Positions 24,406 to 35,223 of a stretch of DNA of 64,000 nt are shown one piece after another. The position numbers and the translations under genes were made by a program. The notes beneath the pieces were generated by a model. That model was not told the origin of the DNA. It did not search any database and saw nothing but the letters and a program-made list of their open reading frames with translations. Position 1 is the stretch's first letter. Each line of letters starts with the position of its first letter. Source of the DNA: Mesostigma viride (Eukaryota > Streptophyta > Mesostigmatophyceae > Mesostigmatales > Mesostigmataceae); contig RPFO01001231.1 in the NCBI GenBank assembly GCA_009746045.1, positions 83,501 through 147,500 on the forward strand, given 5' to 3'.

Positions 24406-24780
24406 TAATCAATTGTGAAGAATGTAACTTGATAAGGATAATAAAATTTAGTTGTTGGCCCATTTATTATATCTAAAAAAATAAATTTCTTTATGCTGCT
24501 ACATTTATGTCCTGACATGTTAAGAGATATTTTTCACATAATAATGGGCTTCTTTATATGATATAACATATATAAGAAATAAATCAAGCAACTATAATTA
24601 TTACTTATGTAATAATTGAAATAAATATATTTCAGTTTCTTTTTTATTATTTAATTAATAATATATATATTATTAAGTATTCATTGAATAATTCAATGGA
24701 TTATTTGTTAATAATATTTAATATTGGCAGTGCTAAAAACTACTGTTACTATGATATCTAAATTTTAAAGAGGCACTTGT
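24406..24780. other. Spacer trnC-petN
   Basis: No gene. GCCCATTTATTAT (24458-24470) and ATAATAATGGGC (24538-24549) can pair with one bulged base around a 67-base loop. Confidence 0.5.
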
Positions 24781-24870
24781 ATGGATATAATTAGTTTAGG
24801 TTGGGTTTTTTTAATGGTATTTTTTAGTTTTTCTTTATCTCTAGTCGTTTGGGCAAGAAATGGTCTTTAA
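24781..24870 (+). CDS. petN: Cytochrome b6f subunit VIII
   Basis: Small membrane subunit essential for the cytochrome b6f complex, 29 residues: one hydrophobic helix between [15 protein letters not shown] and the C-terminal LVVWARNGL, the family signature. It follows trnC as in many plastids. psbM, its usual neighbour in land plants, is about 18 kb away here. Confidence 0.97.
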   Translation: MDIISLGWVFLMVFFSFSLSLVVWARNGL

Positions 24871-24930
24871 TATTTTTGAAAAAATATTGATTATTCTATA
24901 ATATCATTCCATTTGACACTTAAAAAAATA

Positions 24931-25020
24931 ATGCCATTGAATCAATCTACAAATTTATAAAAATTGGAGATTATATAATATATGTATTTAAATTTAAATA
25001 CATATAGGCTTCAATGGCAT
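24931..25020 (+). terminator. Nested inverted repeats behind petN
   Basis: Outer arms ATGCCATTGAA (24931-24941) and TTCAATGGCAT (25010-25020) enclose a 28-base perfect palindrome at 24979-25006 centred on AAATTT. It lies 60 bases after the petN stop, between the convergent genes petN and psb30, so it could serve both transcripts. Confidence 0.7.
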
Positions 25021-25148
25021 AAAAAATAGTATTTATTTTTTTTAATTAATATTTAAAATAACATACCTTATAAAAAAAATTAAGAAAAAATTTTTCCCTT
25101 AATTTTTTGATTACTAGGGTCTCATAGATTTTTAATTATAAGAATATA

Positions 25149-25250
25149 TTAAAGATTACCTTTTTGAGAAGCTAATAAAAGAACAATAATAGGACCAGCT
25201 AATACAATCAGTGATAAAGAGCCTAATTGTACAACGACTTCTAAATTCAT
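25149..25250 (-). CDS. psb30: Photosystem II protein Psb30 (Ycf12)
   Basis: Single-helix PSII core subunit, 33 residues, starting MNLEVVVQLGSLSLIVLAGP and ending LLLASQKGNL, which matches the Ycf12 pattern (MNLE..., GP in the helix, RGNL-type end). Lost from flowering-plant plastids but common in algae, liverworts and ferns. Confidence 0.95.
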   Translation of the reverse strand: MNLEVVVQLGSLSLIVLAGPIIVLLLASQKGNL

Positions 25251-25569
25251 ATTAATTAACCTTCTAGTTTTTCGTTATTTTTTACAAATATCACTTAATA
25301 ACAAAATAGTAAACTATTTGTCAAAAAATTTTTATTTTTGTATAAAAATATTATCATATATCTTATATCAATTAACTTGACTTTTTTTATTATTTTTGAC
25401 TTTTGGTAAAAATTGCATCAATTACACGTATTGGCTTTGGAAAGAATTTTTTTTCTTTAAATAATAAATTTATTATTTTTTTGTACACCAACAATTCTAT
25501 AAAAAAAAGTAATTTATAAAAATATATTAGTATTATTTATATAACTCATGTACAAGGAGACTAGTTGAT
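25251..25569. other. Divergent spacer psb30-psaM
   Basis: 319 AT-rich bases; no gene seen. ACAAGGAG at 25552-25559 looks like the psaM ribosome binding site, 10 bases before its ATG. Confidence 0.55.
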
Positions 25570-25662
25570 ATGATTTCTGATATACAAATTATGGTGGCTT
25601 TATTTGCTGCATTATTTACAGGAATATTAGCACTAAGATTAGGAACAGAATTATATAAATAG
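25570..25662 (+). CDS. psaM: Photosystem I subunit XII
   Basis: Small single-helix PSI subunit, 30 residues: [20 protein letters not shown] then [10 protein letters not shown], the family C-terminus. The ribosome binding site AAGGAG lies about 10 bases upstream. Absent from angiosperm plastids. Confidence 0.96.
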   Translation: MISDIQIMVALFAALFTGILALRLGTELYK

Positions 25663-25776
25663 ATTTTGAAAAATCTACCATATACATTATATTTATTTGC
25701 TAAATCAAATATTTTCAAATATATCTTAATTTGTTAAGATAAAATATTTTTTAGCTGATTTGCAAAATAAATAGAA

Positions 25777-25838
25777 TTTCTTTCTAGCTAAGTGAAGAAA
25801 CAATAAATTTATTGTGGCTTCTCTTGGCTAGAAAGAAA
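25777..25838 (+). terminator. Long interrupted hairpin behind psaM
   Basis: Outer arms TTTCTTTCTAGC (25777-25788) and GCTAGAAAGAAA (25827-25838), inner pairing AAG(T)GAAG with CTTC(T)CTT, and a 14-base palindrome CAATAAATTTATTG (25801-25814) in the apical part. It stands 114 bases past psaM and 141 bases before trnS-GCU. Confidence 0.7.
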
Positions 25839-25979
25839 GATTTACATACATAGTATGCATAACTACATGAAAATTTAATTGCTATTACATAATTTACATT
25901 ACATAATATGTAGACTTTTTTCATCTAATTATGTTACATTCTTCCTTGCAAGTCCATTAGACTAATTGCAAGATTATCA

Positions 25980-26068
25980 GGAGAAGTGGCTGAGTGGTCG
26001 AAAGCGCCAGATTGCTAATCTGTTGTACGAAATATATCGTACCGAGGGTTCGAATCCCTCCTTCTCCG
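25980..26068 (+). tRNA. trnS-GCU: tRNA-Ser (GCU)
   Basis: Class II tRNA with acceptor GGAGAAG/CTTCTCC, discriminator G, loop TTGCTAA and a long variable arm (GTACGA...TCGTAC). Reads AGC/AGU. Confidence 0.97.
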
Positions 26069-26120
26069 TTTTTTTTTCACGTTAATATAACGTAAATTTT
26101 GAATTAATTTATTTTAAAAA

Positions 26121-26237
26121 TTATTCAATATCTTTTCTTTTAGGATTACGTCCTGTATCACTAGAAAGAAAACCAAAAATAAATAGTGAAACAAAGAAGA
26201 TTACTACAGTATATACAAATATTTTTAACGTTAACAT
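26121..26237 (-). CDS. psbI: Photosystem II protein I
   Basis: PSII reaction-centre subunit, 38 residues: [20 protein letters not shown] then [18 protein letters not shown], matching the family (FLSNDPGRNPG-type tail). One membrane helix. It shares strand and neighbourhood with psbK, with trnS-CGA in between. Confidence 0.97.
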   Translation of the reverse strand: MLTLKIFVYTVVIFFVSLFIFGFLSSDTGRNPKRKDIE

Positions 26238-26607
26238 TATTAAATCTCCAAAATAATTGGTAAAAAGAAAGAATATTTATTTTATAATACCTTATGCAAT
26301 CATACTAAACTATAAATAAATCTTATTTAAGATTTAGCTTTGTATTAAAAAATAACATATGCAATTTAATAATTAATATCAGTTAATTAATAACTAATAA
26401 TTAATCACATCAATTGATTTTTTTATGAAATCATTTATCATTTTAGATGAAATTAGAAAAAAATATCTATTTTTTTCGTAATCAATCTTGAATGGTAGCG
26501 AAATAATCATAGTATGGTTATATTAATATATTATGTTTTTGAAATTTAAAAATTCATGCAAATATATTTTCTTTTTTTGATTTCTATCATGAAAATCATT
26601 TGTAAAA
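26238..26607. other. Spacer psbI-trnS(CGA)
   Basis: 370 bases of A/T-rich DNA; I see no gene or strong structure. Confidence 0.6.
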
Positions 26608-26695
26608 AGGAAAGAGAGGGATTTGAACCCTCGTTAGTTAATTAAACTAAAACAGTTTTCGAAACTGTCACAATAAACCACTCTGTCATCTTTCC
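26608..26695 (-). tRNA. trnS-CGA: tRNA-Ser (CGA)
   Basis: Class II tRNA: acceptor GGAAAGA/TCTTTCC, anticodon arm ACAGT-TTCGAAA-ACTGT minus one loop base (anticodon CGA, reading UCG), long variable arm (TTAGTT...AACTAA) and T arm GAGGG-TTCAAAT-CCCTC. The base at position 73 is U, whereas serine tRNAs, including the two others in this window, have G73. A CGA serine tRNA is absent from most green plastids. Confidence 0.9.
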
Positions 26696-27128
26696 TACAT
26701 TTGAGGCAAGATATAATAGTTTAGTTACAAATTAACTAAAAATATATTATCTACTTTTTAATAACTTATTAATTTACTATCGAGAACATAGATTGATTTT
26801 TTTGTTTTAGTAATTTTTTTTACATCTATTAATTAGATCATTGTAATTTGTTAGAATGTGTTCTAATGTTTTTTTATTTTCATTAAATAATACATCTAAT
26901 TTTGCAAAAGGTTATAAGTAAAAAGATAATTTTCTATTCAAAAATGTATAGAATATTATTATATACATTCAATTTTTTCTGACACATATTATAAAATTGT
27001 TATTTGCTAGTTATAGTTTAATGTTTTAATAAATAAGAATGATATTGAATTATATATAACTTGTTTTAAGTTCATTAGAGTTTTTTTTTAACTCTAATGA
27101 ACAGAAATTTATTTTAGAAATGAATTTA
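26696..27128. other. Spacer trnS(CGA)-psbK
   Basis: 433 AT-rich bases holding only the psbK 3' hairpin (27071-27101). No coding potential seen. Confidence 0.6.
27071..27101 (-). terminator. 3' stem-loop of psbK
   Basis: Arms TTCATTAGAGTT (27071-27082) and AACTCTAATGAA (27090-27101), seven-base T loop, 27 bases past the psbK stop. Confidence 0.75.
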
Positions 27129-27341
27129 TTATCTAAAACTTACAGATGCTTGCCAAACGAAAGCTAATAATAAAAATAAAAGAGGAATAACTGGAAGTAC
27201 ATCTACAAGTGGATCAAACATAGCATAAGCTTCAGGTAGCTTAGCCAGAATCATATCAAAACCTATATTCATATTAAAACCTATTATAGTCAATATAAAA
27301 ACCCTCCAAGAGATATTGTAATGCAGTTCTAAGAAAAACAT
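27129..27341 (-). CDS. psbK: Photosystem II protein K
   Basis: Small PSII core subunit; the mature part begins at [17 protein letters not shown] and ends [13 protein letters not shown], both diagnostic. The N-terminal leader is cleaved, so the start is hard to fix. ATG 27341 gives 70 residues (33-residue leader, weak ribosome binding site). ATG 27272 gives 47 (10-residue leader). A TTG at 27293 gives 54 and is the only start with a strong GGAGGG, 8 bases upstream. The family precursor is usually about 60 residues. The widest ATG start is listed. Confidence 0.9.
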   Translation of the reverse strand: MFFLELHYNISWRVFILTIIGFNMNIGFDMILAKLPEAYAMFDPLVDVLPVIPLLFLLLAFVWQASVSFR

Positions 27342-27532
27342 ATACAAAATTCTCTAATGCTTTATATGAAAAAGTAATAAATATGTAAATTTTTATCTAA
27401 AACAAATGTATACTTTTCATTTATTTAAGTAAGATCTTATCAAACAAGTATAACAAGAACAATATTATGTAGGGGAATATTTTTTTTTATCACAAAATAT
27501 TTTTTTTAAGTTCTTTATAAGATGTTCAAAAA

Positions 27533-27604
27533 CTGGGGTGGAAGGATTCGAACCTCCGAATAGCGATGTCAAAAACCGCTGCCTTACCACTTGGCGACAC
27601 CCCA
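27533..27604 (-). tRNA. trnQ-UUG: tRNA-Gln (UUG)
   Basis: Acceptor TGGGGTG/CACCCCA with G73, anticodon arm GCGGT-TTTTGAC-ATCGC, and a T arm with TTCGAAT. Upstream of psbK on the same strand, as in many plastids. Confidence 0.96.
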
Positions 27605-27817
27605 ATATATAAAATCATTGTCGTCAGAATAAATCTTCTAATTTATTCTGTCAAGTCTATGAAATTATAACATCAACGATTTTTTTATGTATGTGATTAA
27701 CTAAAACATTTTAATTAAAAATAGTAAGCCTTATAGCAAAAAACAAATCTTACCATAGCATATATTCTATTTTATTTTATAGTATTATATGATCAAATTG
27801 TATTTGAGGAAATAATT

Positions 27818-29347
27818 ATGAAGTTAGCATATTGGATGTACGCAGGCCCTGCACATATTGGAACTTTACGTGTTGCAAGTTCTTTCAAAAATGTCCATGC
27901 AATTATGCATGCTCCTTTAGGAGACGATTATTTTAATGTAATGCGTTCTATGTTAGAAAGAGAAAGAGATTTTACTCCTGTAACAGCGAGTATAGTAGAT
28001 AGACATGTATTAGCACGTGGATCTCAAAACAAAGTTGTAGATAATATTACGAGAAAAGATAAAGAAGAACGTCCCGATTTAATTGTTTTAACTCCAACAT
28101 GCACATCAAGTATTTTACAAGAAGATTTACAAAATTTTGTAAATAGAGCATCTATGAATTCTAATTCCGATGTAATTTTGGCAGATGTCAATCATTATCG
28201 TGTGAATGAATTACAAGCTGCTGATCGTACATTAGAACAAGTTGTTAGATTTTATATTGAAAAAGCTAAGAATAATAATGATTTAGATCTTATAAAAACA
28301 ACAAAACCATCTGCTAATATCATTGGTATTTTCACTTTAGGTTTTCATAATCAACATGATTGTAGAGAATTAAAAAGATTATTACAAGATTTAGGGATTC
28401 AAATTAATGAAGTTATTCCAGAAGGTGGATCAGTATCAAATTTAAAAAAATTACCAAAAGCTTGGTTTAATTTAGTTCCTTATAGAGAAGTAGGCTTAAT
28501 GACAGCCATTTATTTAGAAAAAGAATTCAAGATGCCATACGTATCTACTACACCTATGGGTGTCGTAGATACAGGTAGCTGTATCAAAGAAATTGAAAAT
28601 ATTATTAATTCTTATACACAAGATAAAATTTCTTATGATGAATATATTGATAAACAAACTCGTTTTGTTTCTCAAGCTGCTTGGTTTTCTCGTTCGATTG
28701 ACTGCCAAAATTTGACAGGCAAAAAAGCTGTGGTTTTCGGAGATGCTACGCATGCTGCATCTATGACAAGAATTTTATCAAAAGAAATGGGTATTTATGT
28801 GATATGTGCTGGCACATATTGTACACATGATGCAGATTGGTTTAAAGAACAAGTACAGGGTTATTGTGATGAAGTATTAATTACTGATAATCATACAGAA
28901 GTTGGAGATTTAATCGCACGAGTAGAACCAGCTGCAATTTTTGGCACGCAAATGGAACGTCATATTGGTAAGCGTTTAAATATTCCTTGTGGCGTTATTT
29001 CTGCTCCTGTTCATATTCAAAATTTTCCTTTGGGTTATAGACCATTTTTGGGTTATGAAGGCACAAATCAAATTGCAGATCTAGTTTATAATTCTTTCAC
29101 ATTGGGTATGGAAGATCATTTACTAGAAATTTTTGGCGGTCATGATACCAAAGAAGTAATTACTAAAGGGTTATCAACTGATTCAGAATTAAGATGGACA
29201 AGTGAAAGTGAAAACGAGTTGCGCAAAATTCCTGGATTTGTGAGAGGAAAAATAAAACGTAATACAGAAAAATTTGCACGTCAAAATAATGTTACTGAAA
29301 TTACTGTAGAAATTATGTATGCAGCTAAAGAAGCTATGAATGCTTAA
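27818..29347 (+). CDS. chlB: Light-independent protochlorophyllide reductase subunit B
   Basis: With ChlN forms the catalytic part of the dark-operative protochlorophyllide reductase, making chlorophyllide in darkness; ChlL is the reductase component. Length 509 residues. Asp36 in [10 protein letters not shown] and Cys95 in TPTCTSS, both ligands of the ChlB-ChlN 4Fe-4S cluster, are present. The start ATG at 27818 is preceded by TTGAGGAAATAATT. chlN and chlL are not in this window. A 15-bp hairpin follows. Confidence 0.98.
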   Translation: MKLAYWMYAGPAHIGTLRVASSFKNVHAIMHAPLGDDYFNVMRSMLERERDFTPVTASIVDRHVLARGSQNKVVDNITRKDKEERPDLIVLTPTCTSSILQEDLQNFVNRASMNSNSDVILADVNHYRVNELQAADRTLEQVVRFYIEKAKNNNDLDLIKTTKPSANIIGIFTLGFHNQHDCRELKRLLQDLGIQINEVIPEGGSVSNLKKLPKAWFNLVPYREVGLMTAIYLEKEFKMPYVSTTPMGVVDTGSCIKEIENIINSYTQDKISYDEYIDKQTRFVSQAAWFSRSIDCQNLTGKKAVVFGDATHAASMTRILSKEMGIYVICAGTYCTHDADWFKEQVQGYCDEVLITDNHTEVGDLIARVEPAAIFGTQMERHIGKRLNIPCGVISAPVHIQNFPLGYRPFLGYEGTNQIADLVYNSFTLGMEDHLLEIFGGHDTKEVITKGLSTDSELRWTSESENELRKIPGFVRGKIKRNTEKFARQNNVTEITVEIMYAAKEAMNA

Positions 29348-29378
29348 TAAATAATTATTGAAAATAAATATAATTTTT

Positions 29379-29414
29379 AATGAGTGTTGATTTATAAAAA
29401 AATCAACACTCATT
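29379..29414 (+). terminator. 3' stem-loop of chlB
   Basis: Arms AATGAGTGTTGATTT (29379-29393) and its exact complement (29400-29414) with a six-base loop, 31 bases past chlB. Confidence 0.8.
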
Positions 29415-29626
29415 ATTTTGTGTCCATAAAGCACTAAATTCATGTGTCATAATTCAGACATGAAAGCTCACTTTAGATAGTCTATATTTTATAAATGTTC
29501 AAGTCATAGACTTTTAATAAATAGGTTCACTTATATAAGTGGAATTCAAATAACAGATTAACTATTTTACTCATTAATATAGAGGTGAGTTTTTTTTGTG
29601 CCTCATCTAAAAAGAGGAGAATCTCC

Positions 29627-31879
29627 ATGACAATTAGTCCACCGGAGCGAGAGGCCAATGGAAAGATAGTAGTTGATCGTGATCCTGTAAAAACATCTTT
29701 TGAAAGATGGGGAAAACCAGGTCACTTTTCTCGTAGTCTTGCAAAAGGACCAAACACTACTACTTGGATTTGGAATCTTCATGCAGATGCGCATGATTTT
29801 GATAGTCATACCAATGATCTTGAAGATATTTCTCGAAAAGTATTTAGCGCACATTTCGGCCAATTGGCTGTAATTTTTATTTGGCTAAGTGGTATGTATT
29901 TCCACGGAGCTCGTTTTTCTAATTACGAAGCTTGGCTAAGTGATCCAACCCATATCAAACCAAGTGCTCAAGTTGTTTGGCCAATTGTAGGTCAAGAAAT
30001 TTTGAATGGTGATGTTGGTGGTGGATTCCAAGGAGTTCAAATTACTTCTGGTTTTTTCCAACTTTGGCGTGCAAGTGGTATTGTAAATGAACAACAATTA
30101 TACACTACTGCTATTGGAGGATTAATCGCAGCTGGATTAATGTTTTTTGCAGGATGGTTCCATTACCATAAAGCTGCTCCTAAATTAGAGTGGTTTCAAA
30201 ATGCAGAATCCATGATGAATCACCATTTAGCAGGTTTATTAGGTTTAGGATCTTTATCTTGGGCTGGCCATCAAATTCATGTTTCATTACCTGTGAATCA
30301 ATTATTAGATGCTGGTGTAGATCCAAAAGAAATTCCTTTACCTCATGAATTTGTAATGAATAGAGAACTAATGGCTCAACTATATCCTAGTTTTGCTAAA
30401 GGTTTAGCACCTTTCTTTACTTTAAATTGGGGTGAATATTCAGATTTCTTAACCTTCCGCGGTGGTTTAAATCCAGTAACAGGTGGCTTATGGTTAACTG
30501 ATACTGTACATCATCATGTAGCTATTGCTGTTTTATTCATTGTTGCTGGTCATATGTACCGTACTAATTGGGGTATTGGCCATAGCATGAAAGAAATTTT
30601 AGAAGCTCATAAAGGACCTTTTACAGGCGAAGGCCATAAAGGTTTATATGAAATTTTGACAACTTCTTGGCATGCACAATTAGGTTTAAATTTAGCTTTA
30701 ATGGGTTCTTTAAGCATAATCGTAGCTCATCATATGTATGCTATGCCTCCATATCCATATTTAGCTACTGATTATGGCACTCAATTATCACTTTTTACAC
30801 ATCACATGTGGATTGGTGGATTCTGTATAGTTGGTGGTGCTGCTCATGCTGCGATATTCATGGTAAGAGATTATGATCCAACTAATAATTATAACAACCT
30901 ATTAGATCGTGTAATTCGTCATAGAGATGCAATTATTTCTCATTTAAATTGGGTATGTATCTTTTTAGGTTTCCATAGTTTTGGTTTATATATTCATAAC
31001 GATACTATGTCTGCTCTAGGACGTCCTCAAGACATGTTCTCTGATACAGCAATTCAATTACAACCTGTATTTGCACAATTTGTGCAAAATAGAAACTATT
31101 TAGCACCAGGTTTTAGTGCTCCTAATGCATTAGCTAGTAGTAGTGCTGTTTGGGGAGGTGACGTAGTTGCAGTAGGTGGTAAAGTAGCAATGATGCCTAT
31201 CCAATTAGGTACATCTGATTTCTTAGTACATCATATTCATGCATTTACTATTCATGTCACTGTATTAATTCTATTAAAAGGTGTTCTTTTTGCACGTAGT
31301 TCACGTTTAATTCCAGACAAAGCAAATCTTGGATTTAGATTCCCTTGTGATGGTCCTGGTCGCGGTGGTACTTGTCAAGTTTCTGCTTGGGATCATGTGT
31401 TTTTAGGTCTTTTCTGGATGTATAACTGTCTATCTATTGTAATTTTCCATTTTAGTTGGAAAATGCAATCTGATGTATGGGGATCTGTAACTGCACAAGG
31501 TGTATCTCATATTACAGGTGGTAATTTTGCACAAAGTGCTAATACCATTAATGGTTGGTTAAGAGATTTCTTATGGGCTCAAGCTTCTCAAGTTATTCAG
31601 TCCTATGGATCTGCTCTTTCTGCTTATGGTTTAATGTTCTTAGGCGCTCACTTTGTTTGGGCATTTAGTTTAATGTTCTTATTTAGTGGCCGTGGCTATT
31701 GGCAAGAATTAATTGAGTCTATTGTTTGGGCTCATAACAAATTAAAAGTCGCACCTGCAATTCAGCCAAGAGCTTTGAGTATTACTCAAGGACGTGCTGT
31801 GGGAGTGGCTCATTATCTTTTAGGTGGAATTGCTACTACGTGGGCATTCTTCCTTGCAAGAATCATTGCTGTAGGTTAG
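29627..31879 (+). CDS. psaA: Photosystem I P700 apoprotein A1
   Basis: Core PSI protein with eleven membrane helices binding P700, A0, A1 and the Fx cluster; 750 residues. The Fx-binding loop [19 protein letters not shown] lies near residue 575. The frame is open 14 codons upstream to a GTG, but the ATG at 29627 gives the family N-terminus [13 protein letters not shown] and has AGAGGAGAATCTCC just before it. psaB follows after 16 bases. Confidence 0.99.
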   Translation: MTISPPEREANGKIVVDRDPVKTSFERWGKPGHFSRSLAKGPNTTTWIWNLHADAHDFDSHTNDLEDISRKVFSAHFGQLAVIFIWLSGMYFHGARFSNYEAWLSDPTHIKPSAQVVWPIVGQEILNGDVGGGFQGVQITSGFFQLWRASGIVNEQQLYTTAIGGLIAAGLMFFAGWFHYHKAAPKLEWFQNAESMMNHHLAGLLGLGSLSWAGHQIHVSLPVNQLLDAGVDPKEIPLPHEFVMNRELMAQLYPSFAKGLAPFFTLNWGEYSDFLTFRGGLNPVTGGLWLTDTVHHHVAIAVLFIVAGHMYRTNWGIGHSMKEILEAHKGPFTGEGHKGLYEILTTSWHAQLGLNLALMGSLSIIVAHHMYAMPPYPYLATDYGTQLSLFTHHMWIGGFCIVGGAAHAAIFMVRDYDPTNNYNNLLDRVIRHRDAIISHLNWVCIFLGFHSFGLYIHNDTMSALGRPQDMFSDTAIQLQPVFAQFVQNRNYLAPGFSAPNALASSSAVWGGDVVAVGGKVAMMPIQLGTSDFLVHHIHAFTIHVTVLILLKGVLFARSSRLIPDKANLGFRFPCDGPGRGGTCQVSAWDHVFLGLFWMYNCLSIVIFHFSWKMQSDVWGSVTAQGVSHITGGNFAQSANTINGWLRDFLWAQASQVIQSYGSALSAYGLMFLGAHFVWAFSLMFLFSGRGYWQELIESIVWAHNKLKVAPAIQPRALSITQGRAVGVAHYLLGGIATTWAFFLARIIAVG

Positions 31880-31895
31880 GCTAGGAGAATATAAA

Positions 31896-34100
31896 ATGGC
31901 AACAAAATTTCCAAAATTTAGCCAGGGCCTAGCTCAAGACCCTACTACTCGTCGTATTTGGTTTGGTATCGCAACTGCACATGACTTTGAAAGTCATGAT
32001 GGTATGACAGAAGAAAATCTTTATCAAAAGATTTTTGCCTCTCATTTTGGTCAATTAGCAATTATTTTCTTATGGACTTCCGGCAATTTATTTCACGTTG
32101 CTTGGCAAGGAAATTTCGAAAGATGGGTTGCAGATCCTTTACATGTAAGACCTATTGCACATGCTATTTGGGATCCTCATTTTGGTCAACCAGCTGTAGA
32201 AGCATTTACTAGAGGTGGTGCATCTGGTCCTGTAAATATTTCATATTCTGGTGTATATCAATGGTGGTATACAATTGGTATGCGTAGCAATACCGATCTT
32301 TATATTGGTGCTTTATTTTTATTAATTACAGCTAGTATGACTCTGTTTGCAGGTTGGCTTCATCTTCAACCTCAATTTAAACCTAGTCTATCTTGGTTTA
32401 AAAATGCAGAATCTCGCTTAAATCACCATTTATCTGGTTTATTTGGTGTTAGCTCTTTAGCTTGGACAGGACATTTAATTCATGTCGCTATTCCTGAATC
32501 TAGAGGACAACATGTAAGATGGGATAATTTCTTAAATGTATTACCTCATCCTGCAGGTTTATCTCCTTTCTTTACTGGAAATTGGGCTGCATATGCACAA
32601 AATCCTGATTCAACTAGTCATATTTTTAGTACATCTCAAGGCGCTGGAACAGCTATTTTGACGTTCTTAGGTGGTTTCCATCCACAAACTCAAAGTTTAT
32701 GGTTAACTGATATTGCACATCATCATTTAGCTATTGCTGTTTTATTCATTGTTGCTGGTCATATGTATCGTACCAATTTTGGTATTGGTCATAGCATGAG
32801 AGAAATTTTAGAAGCACAAAGACCTCCTGGAGGAAGACTTGGCGCTGGTCATAGTGGTTTATATGATACAGTAAATAATTCTTTACATTTCCAATTAGGT
32901 TTAGCTTTAGCTTCTTTAGGTGTTATCACATCTGTTGTTGCTCAACATATGTATTCTCTATCTCCTTATGCATTTTTAGCACAAGATTTTACTACACAAG
33001 CTGCTTTATATACTCATCATCAATATATTGCTGGCTTTATTATGACAGGTGCTTTTGCGCATGGAGCGATTTTCTTCATTAGAGATTATGATCCAGAACT
33101 GAACAAAGATAATGTATTAGCAAGAATGCTAGAACATAAAGAAGCTATTATTTCCCACTTAAGCTGGGCTTCTTTATTTTTAGGCTTCCATACTTTAGGA
33201 TTATATGTTCATAATGATGTGATGCAAGCATTTGGAACTCCTGAAAAACAAATTTTAATTGAACCTGTTTTCGCACAATGGATCCAAGCTTCACACGGAA
33301 AATCCTTATATGGTTTTGATGTGTTATTATCTTCTTCCAGTAGTTTCGCAGCTTCTGCTAGTGATAGTATTTGGTTACCTGGTTGGTTAGATGCAATTAA
33401 TAGTAATAGTAATTCTTTATTCTTAACTATTGGTCCTGGTGACTTTTTAGTACATCATGCTATTGCATTAGGTTTACATACAACTACATTAATTTTAGTA
33501 AAAGGTGCATTAGATGCACGTGGCTCTAAATTAATGCCAGACAAAAAAGATTTTGGATACAGTTTCCCTTGTGATGGTCCTGGCCGTGGCGGTACTTGTG
33601 ATATTTCTGCTTGGGATGCTTTCTACTTAGCTGTATTTTGGATGTTAAATACAATAGGTTGGGTAACTTTCTATTGGCATTGGAAACATTTAACTTTATG
33701 GCAAGGCAACGTAGCTCAATTTGATGAATCTTCTACTTATTTAATGGGCTGGTTAAGAGATTATTTATGGTTGAATTCATCACAACTTATCAATGGATAT
33801 AATCCATTTGGTATGAACAGTTTATCTGTTTGGGCTTGGATGTTCTTATTCGGTCATTTAATTTGGGCAACAGGTTTTATGTTCTTAATTTCTTGGCGTG
33901 GTTACTGGCAAGAATTAATTGAAACATTAGCATGGGCACATGAACGTACTCCTCTTGCGAATTTAGTAAGATGGAAAGATAAGCCAGTAGCTTTATCTAT
34001 TGTGCAAGCTCGAGTTGTAGGATTAGCACATTTCTCTGTAGGTTATGTATTTACTTATGCTGCATTCTTAATTGCTTCTACTTCAGGTAAGTTTGGTTAA
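31896..34100 (+). CDS. psaB: Photosystem I P700 apoprotein A2
   Basis: Partner of PsaA in the PSI heterodimer, 734 residues, the exact family length. Starts [20 protein letters not shown] and has the Fx loop [18 protein letters not shown] near residue 555 and a C-terminal helix ending STSGKFG. CTAGGAGAATATAA gives a good ribosome binding site. Part of psaA-psaB-rps14, a widely conserved unit. Confidence 0.99.
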   Translation: MATKFPKFSQGLAQDPTTRRIWFGIATAHDFESHDGMTEENLYQKIFASHFGQLAIIFLWTSGNLFHVAWQGNFERWVADPLHVRPIAHAIWDPHFGQPAVEAFTRGGASGPVNISYSGVYQWWYTIGMRSNTDLYIGALFLLITASMTLFAGWLHLQPQFKPSLSWFKNAESRLNHHLSGLFGVSSLAWTGHLIHVAIPESRGQHVRWDNFLNVLPHPAGLSPFFTGNWAAYAQNPDSTSHIFSTSQGAGTAILTFLGGFHPQTQSLWLTDIAHHHLAIAVLFIVAGHMYRTNFGIGHSMREILEAQRPPGGRLGAGHSGLYDTVNNSLHFQLGLALASLGVITSVVAQHMYSLSPYAFLAQDFTTQAALYTHHQYIAGFIMTGAFAHGAIFFIRDYDPELNKDNVLARMLEHKEAIISHLSWASLFLGFHTLGLYVHNDVMQAFGTPEKQILIEPVFAQWIQASHGKSLYGFDVLLSSSSSFAASASDSIWLPGWLDAINSNSNSLFLTIGPGDFLVHHAIALGLHTTTLILVKGALDARGSKLMPDKKDFGYSFPCDGPGRGGTCDISAWDAFYLAVFWMLNTIGWVTFYWHWKHLTLWQGNVAQFDESSTYLMGWLRDYLWLNSSQLINGYNPFGMNSLSVWAWMFLFGHLIWATGFMFLISWRGYWQELIETLAWAHERTPLANLVRWKDKPVALSIVQARVVGLAHFSVGYVFTYAAFLIASTSGKFG

Positions 34101-34130
34101 TAACCAGTCAAAGCTGATTAGATGAAAAAA

Positions 34131-34163
34131 TGTATTGGTCTCATTTTGATTGAGACCAATACA
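34131..34163 (+). terminator. Stem-loop between psaB and rps14
   Basis: Perfect 13-base arms TGTATTGGTCTCA (34131-34143) and complement (34151-34163), seven-base loop. It may mark the psaAB 3' end while rps14 is expressed as read-through or processed RNA. Confidence 0.75.
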
Positions 34164-34195
34164 ACAACACACATTTTTAATAGGAAATTTATATT

Positions 34196-34498
34196 ATGGC
34201 AAAAAAAAGTATGATAGAAAGAGAAAAAAAACGTCAAAAATTAGTTAATAAATATGCAGTAAAAAGAAAAGAATTGAAAGAACAAATCAAAACAAGTGTT
34301 TCTTTTGAAGAAAGATTTAAGTTACAATTAGAATTACAAAAATTACCTCGTAACAGTTCACCAACAAGATTGCATAATAGATGTTCTGTGACAGGAAGAC
34401 CAAAAGGTTACTATAGAGATTTTGGTTTATCTAGACATGTTTTACGAGAAATGGCTCATGAATGTTTATTACCAGGAGTCACCAAATCTAGTTGGTAA
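34196..34498 (+). CDS. rps14: 30S ribosomal protein uS14
   Basis: Small-subunit head protein, 100 residues. Starts [17 protein letters not shown]; contains [20 protein letters not shown] and [17 protein letters not shown], both diagnostic of the zinc-free form. Follows psaB, as across plants, and has AGGAAA upstream of the ATG. Confidence 0.98.
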   Translation: MAKKSMIEREKKRQKLVNKYAVKRKELKEQIKTSVSFEERFKLQLELQKLPRNSSPTRLHNRCSVTGRPKGYYRDFGLSRHVLREMAHECLLPGVTKSSW

Positions 34499-34695
34499 CA
34501 AATGCTATAATTAAAAAGAATTAAAAAAATAATAAGCAAGCAATATCTGTCAATTATGTTTCTATTCTTCTAATAGAAAAACATATAGATTTTACATGCT
34601 CACTAATTGACAAAAATAATTAATAATTTTTAATAAAAAAAATTTATAAATTTACTTGATATTCAATGATATTCCATGTACAATGAACACCGTGT

Positions 34696-34701
34696 CGCGG
34701 T

Positions 34702-34745
<44 letters not shown>

Positions 34746-34769
34746 ATGGTTCAAATCCACCCTCCGCAA
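34696..34769 (+). tRNA. trnfM-CAU: Initiator tRNA-fMet (CAU)
   Basis: C1 opposite A72 (CGCGGTG...CTCCGCAA), the unpaired first position required of initiators; the anticodon stem has three G-C pairs (CGGGCTCATAACCCG), another initiator mark. One A-C mismatch in the T stem. Conserved position after psaA-psaB-rps14. A TTGACA at 34607-34612 might belong to its promoter. Confidence 0.95.
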
Positions 34770-34894
34770 TTCTGCTTCATAAAAAAATAATTCCATATGC
34801 CTATAGCTCGATGAGCATGTGAAATAATAAAACATGGAAATTCTTTCTTAAAGTAAAAAAATATTTTTCCATAAACATAAAAGGACTTTTCTAT

Positions 34895-35149
34895 ATGGTG
34901 AAATTACGTCTTAAAAGATACGGCAGAAAAAAAAGACCTTTTTATAGAGTAATTGCTATAGATAGTCGTTGTAGAAGAGATGGTAAAGCTCTTAAAGAAT
35001 TAGGATTTTATGATCCTATTGCAGGCAAAACACAACTAGATGTACCTAATATAATTTTTTATTTGAAAGCAGGCGCTCAAACTAGTGAAACAGTTGGTAA
35101 TCTTTTACAAAAAGCTAAAGTATTTAATCAATTGTCTTTATTAAATTAG
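34895..35149 (+). CDS. rps16: 30S ribosomal protein bS16
   Basis: Small-subunit protein, 84 residues. Starts MVKLRLKRYGRKKRPFYRVI and contains DGKALKELGFYDPIAG and AGAQTSETVGNLLQKAKVF, the family pattern. No intron, unlike land-plant rps16. AAAGGA lies about 12 bases before the ATG. Convergent with odpB across a strong hairpin. Confidence 0.97.
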   Translation: MVKLRLKRYGRKKRPFYRVIAIDSRCRRDGKALKELGFYDPIAGKTQLDVPNIIFYLKAGAQTSETVGNLLQKAKVFNQLSLLN

Positions 35150-35151
35150 AA

Positions 35152-35207
35152 ATATAAAATAAAAAAGCGCAGTAGAAAATCTTCTACTGCGCTTTTTTAT
35201 TTTATAT
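35152..35207. terminator. Bidirectional hairpin between rps16 and odpB
   Basis: Perfect 26-bp stem (35152-35177 with 35182-35207), four-base loop AATC, GC-rich core GCGCAGTAGAA and A/T-rich base giving a T-run on both strands. It lies 2 bases from the rps16 stop and 16 from the odpB stop, ideal for ending both convergent transcripts. Confidence 0.88.
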
Positions 35208-35223
35208 GTCTAAAAAACAATAA

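Noticed and set aside
29585-29626. Upstream GTG extension of psaA by 14 codons
   Set aside because: The ATG at 29627 has a good ribosome binding site and gives the family N-terminus.
34644-34835. 63-codon minus-strand frame over trnfM
   Set aside because: Entirely explained by the antisense of the tRNA and flanking spacer.
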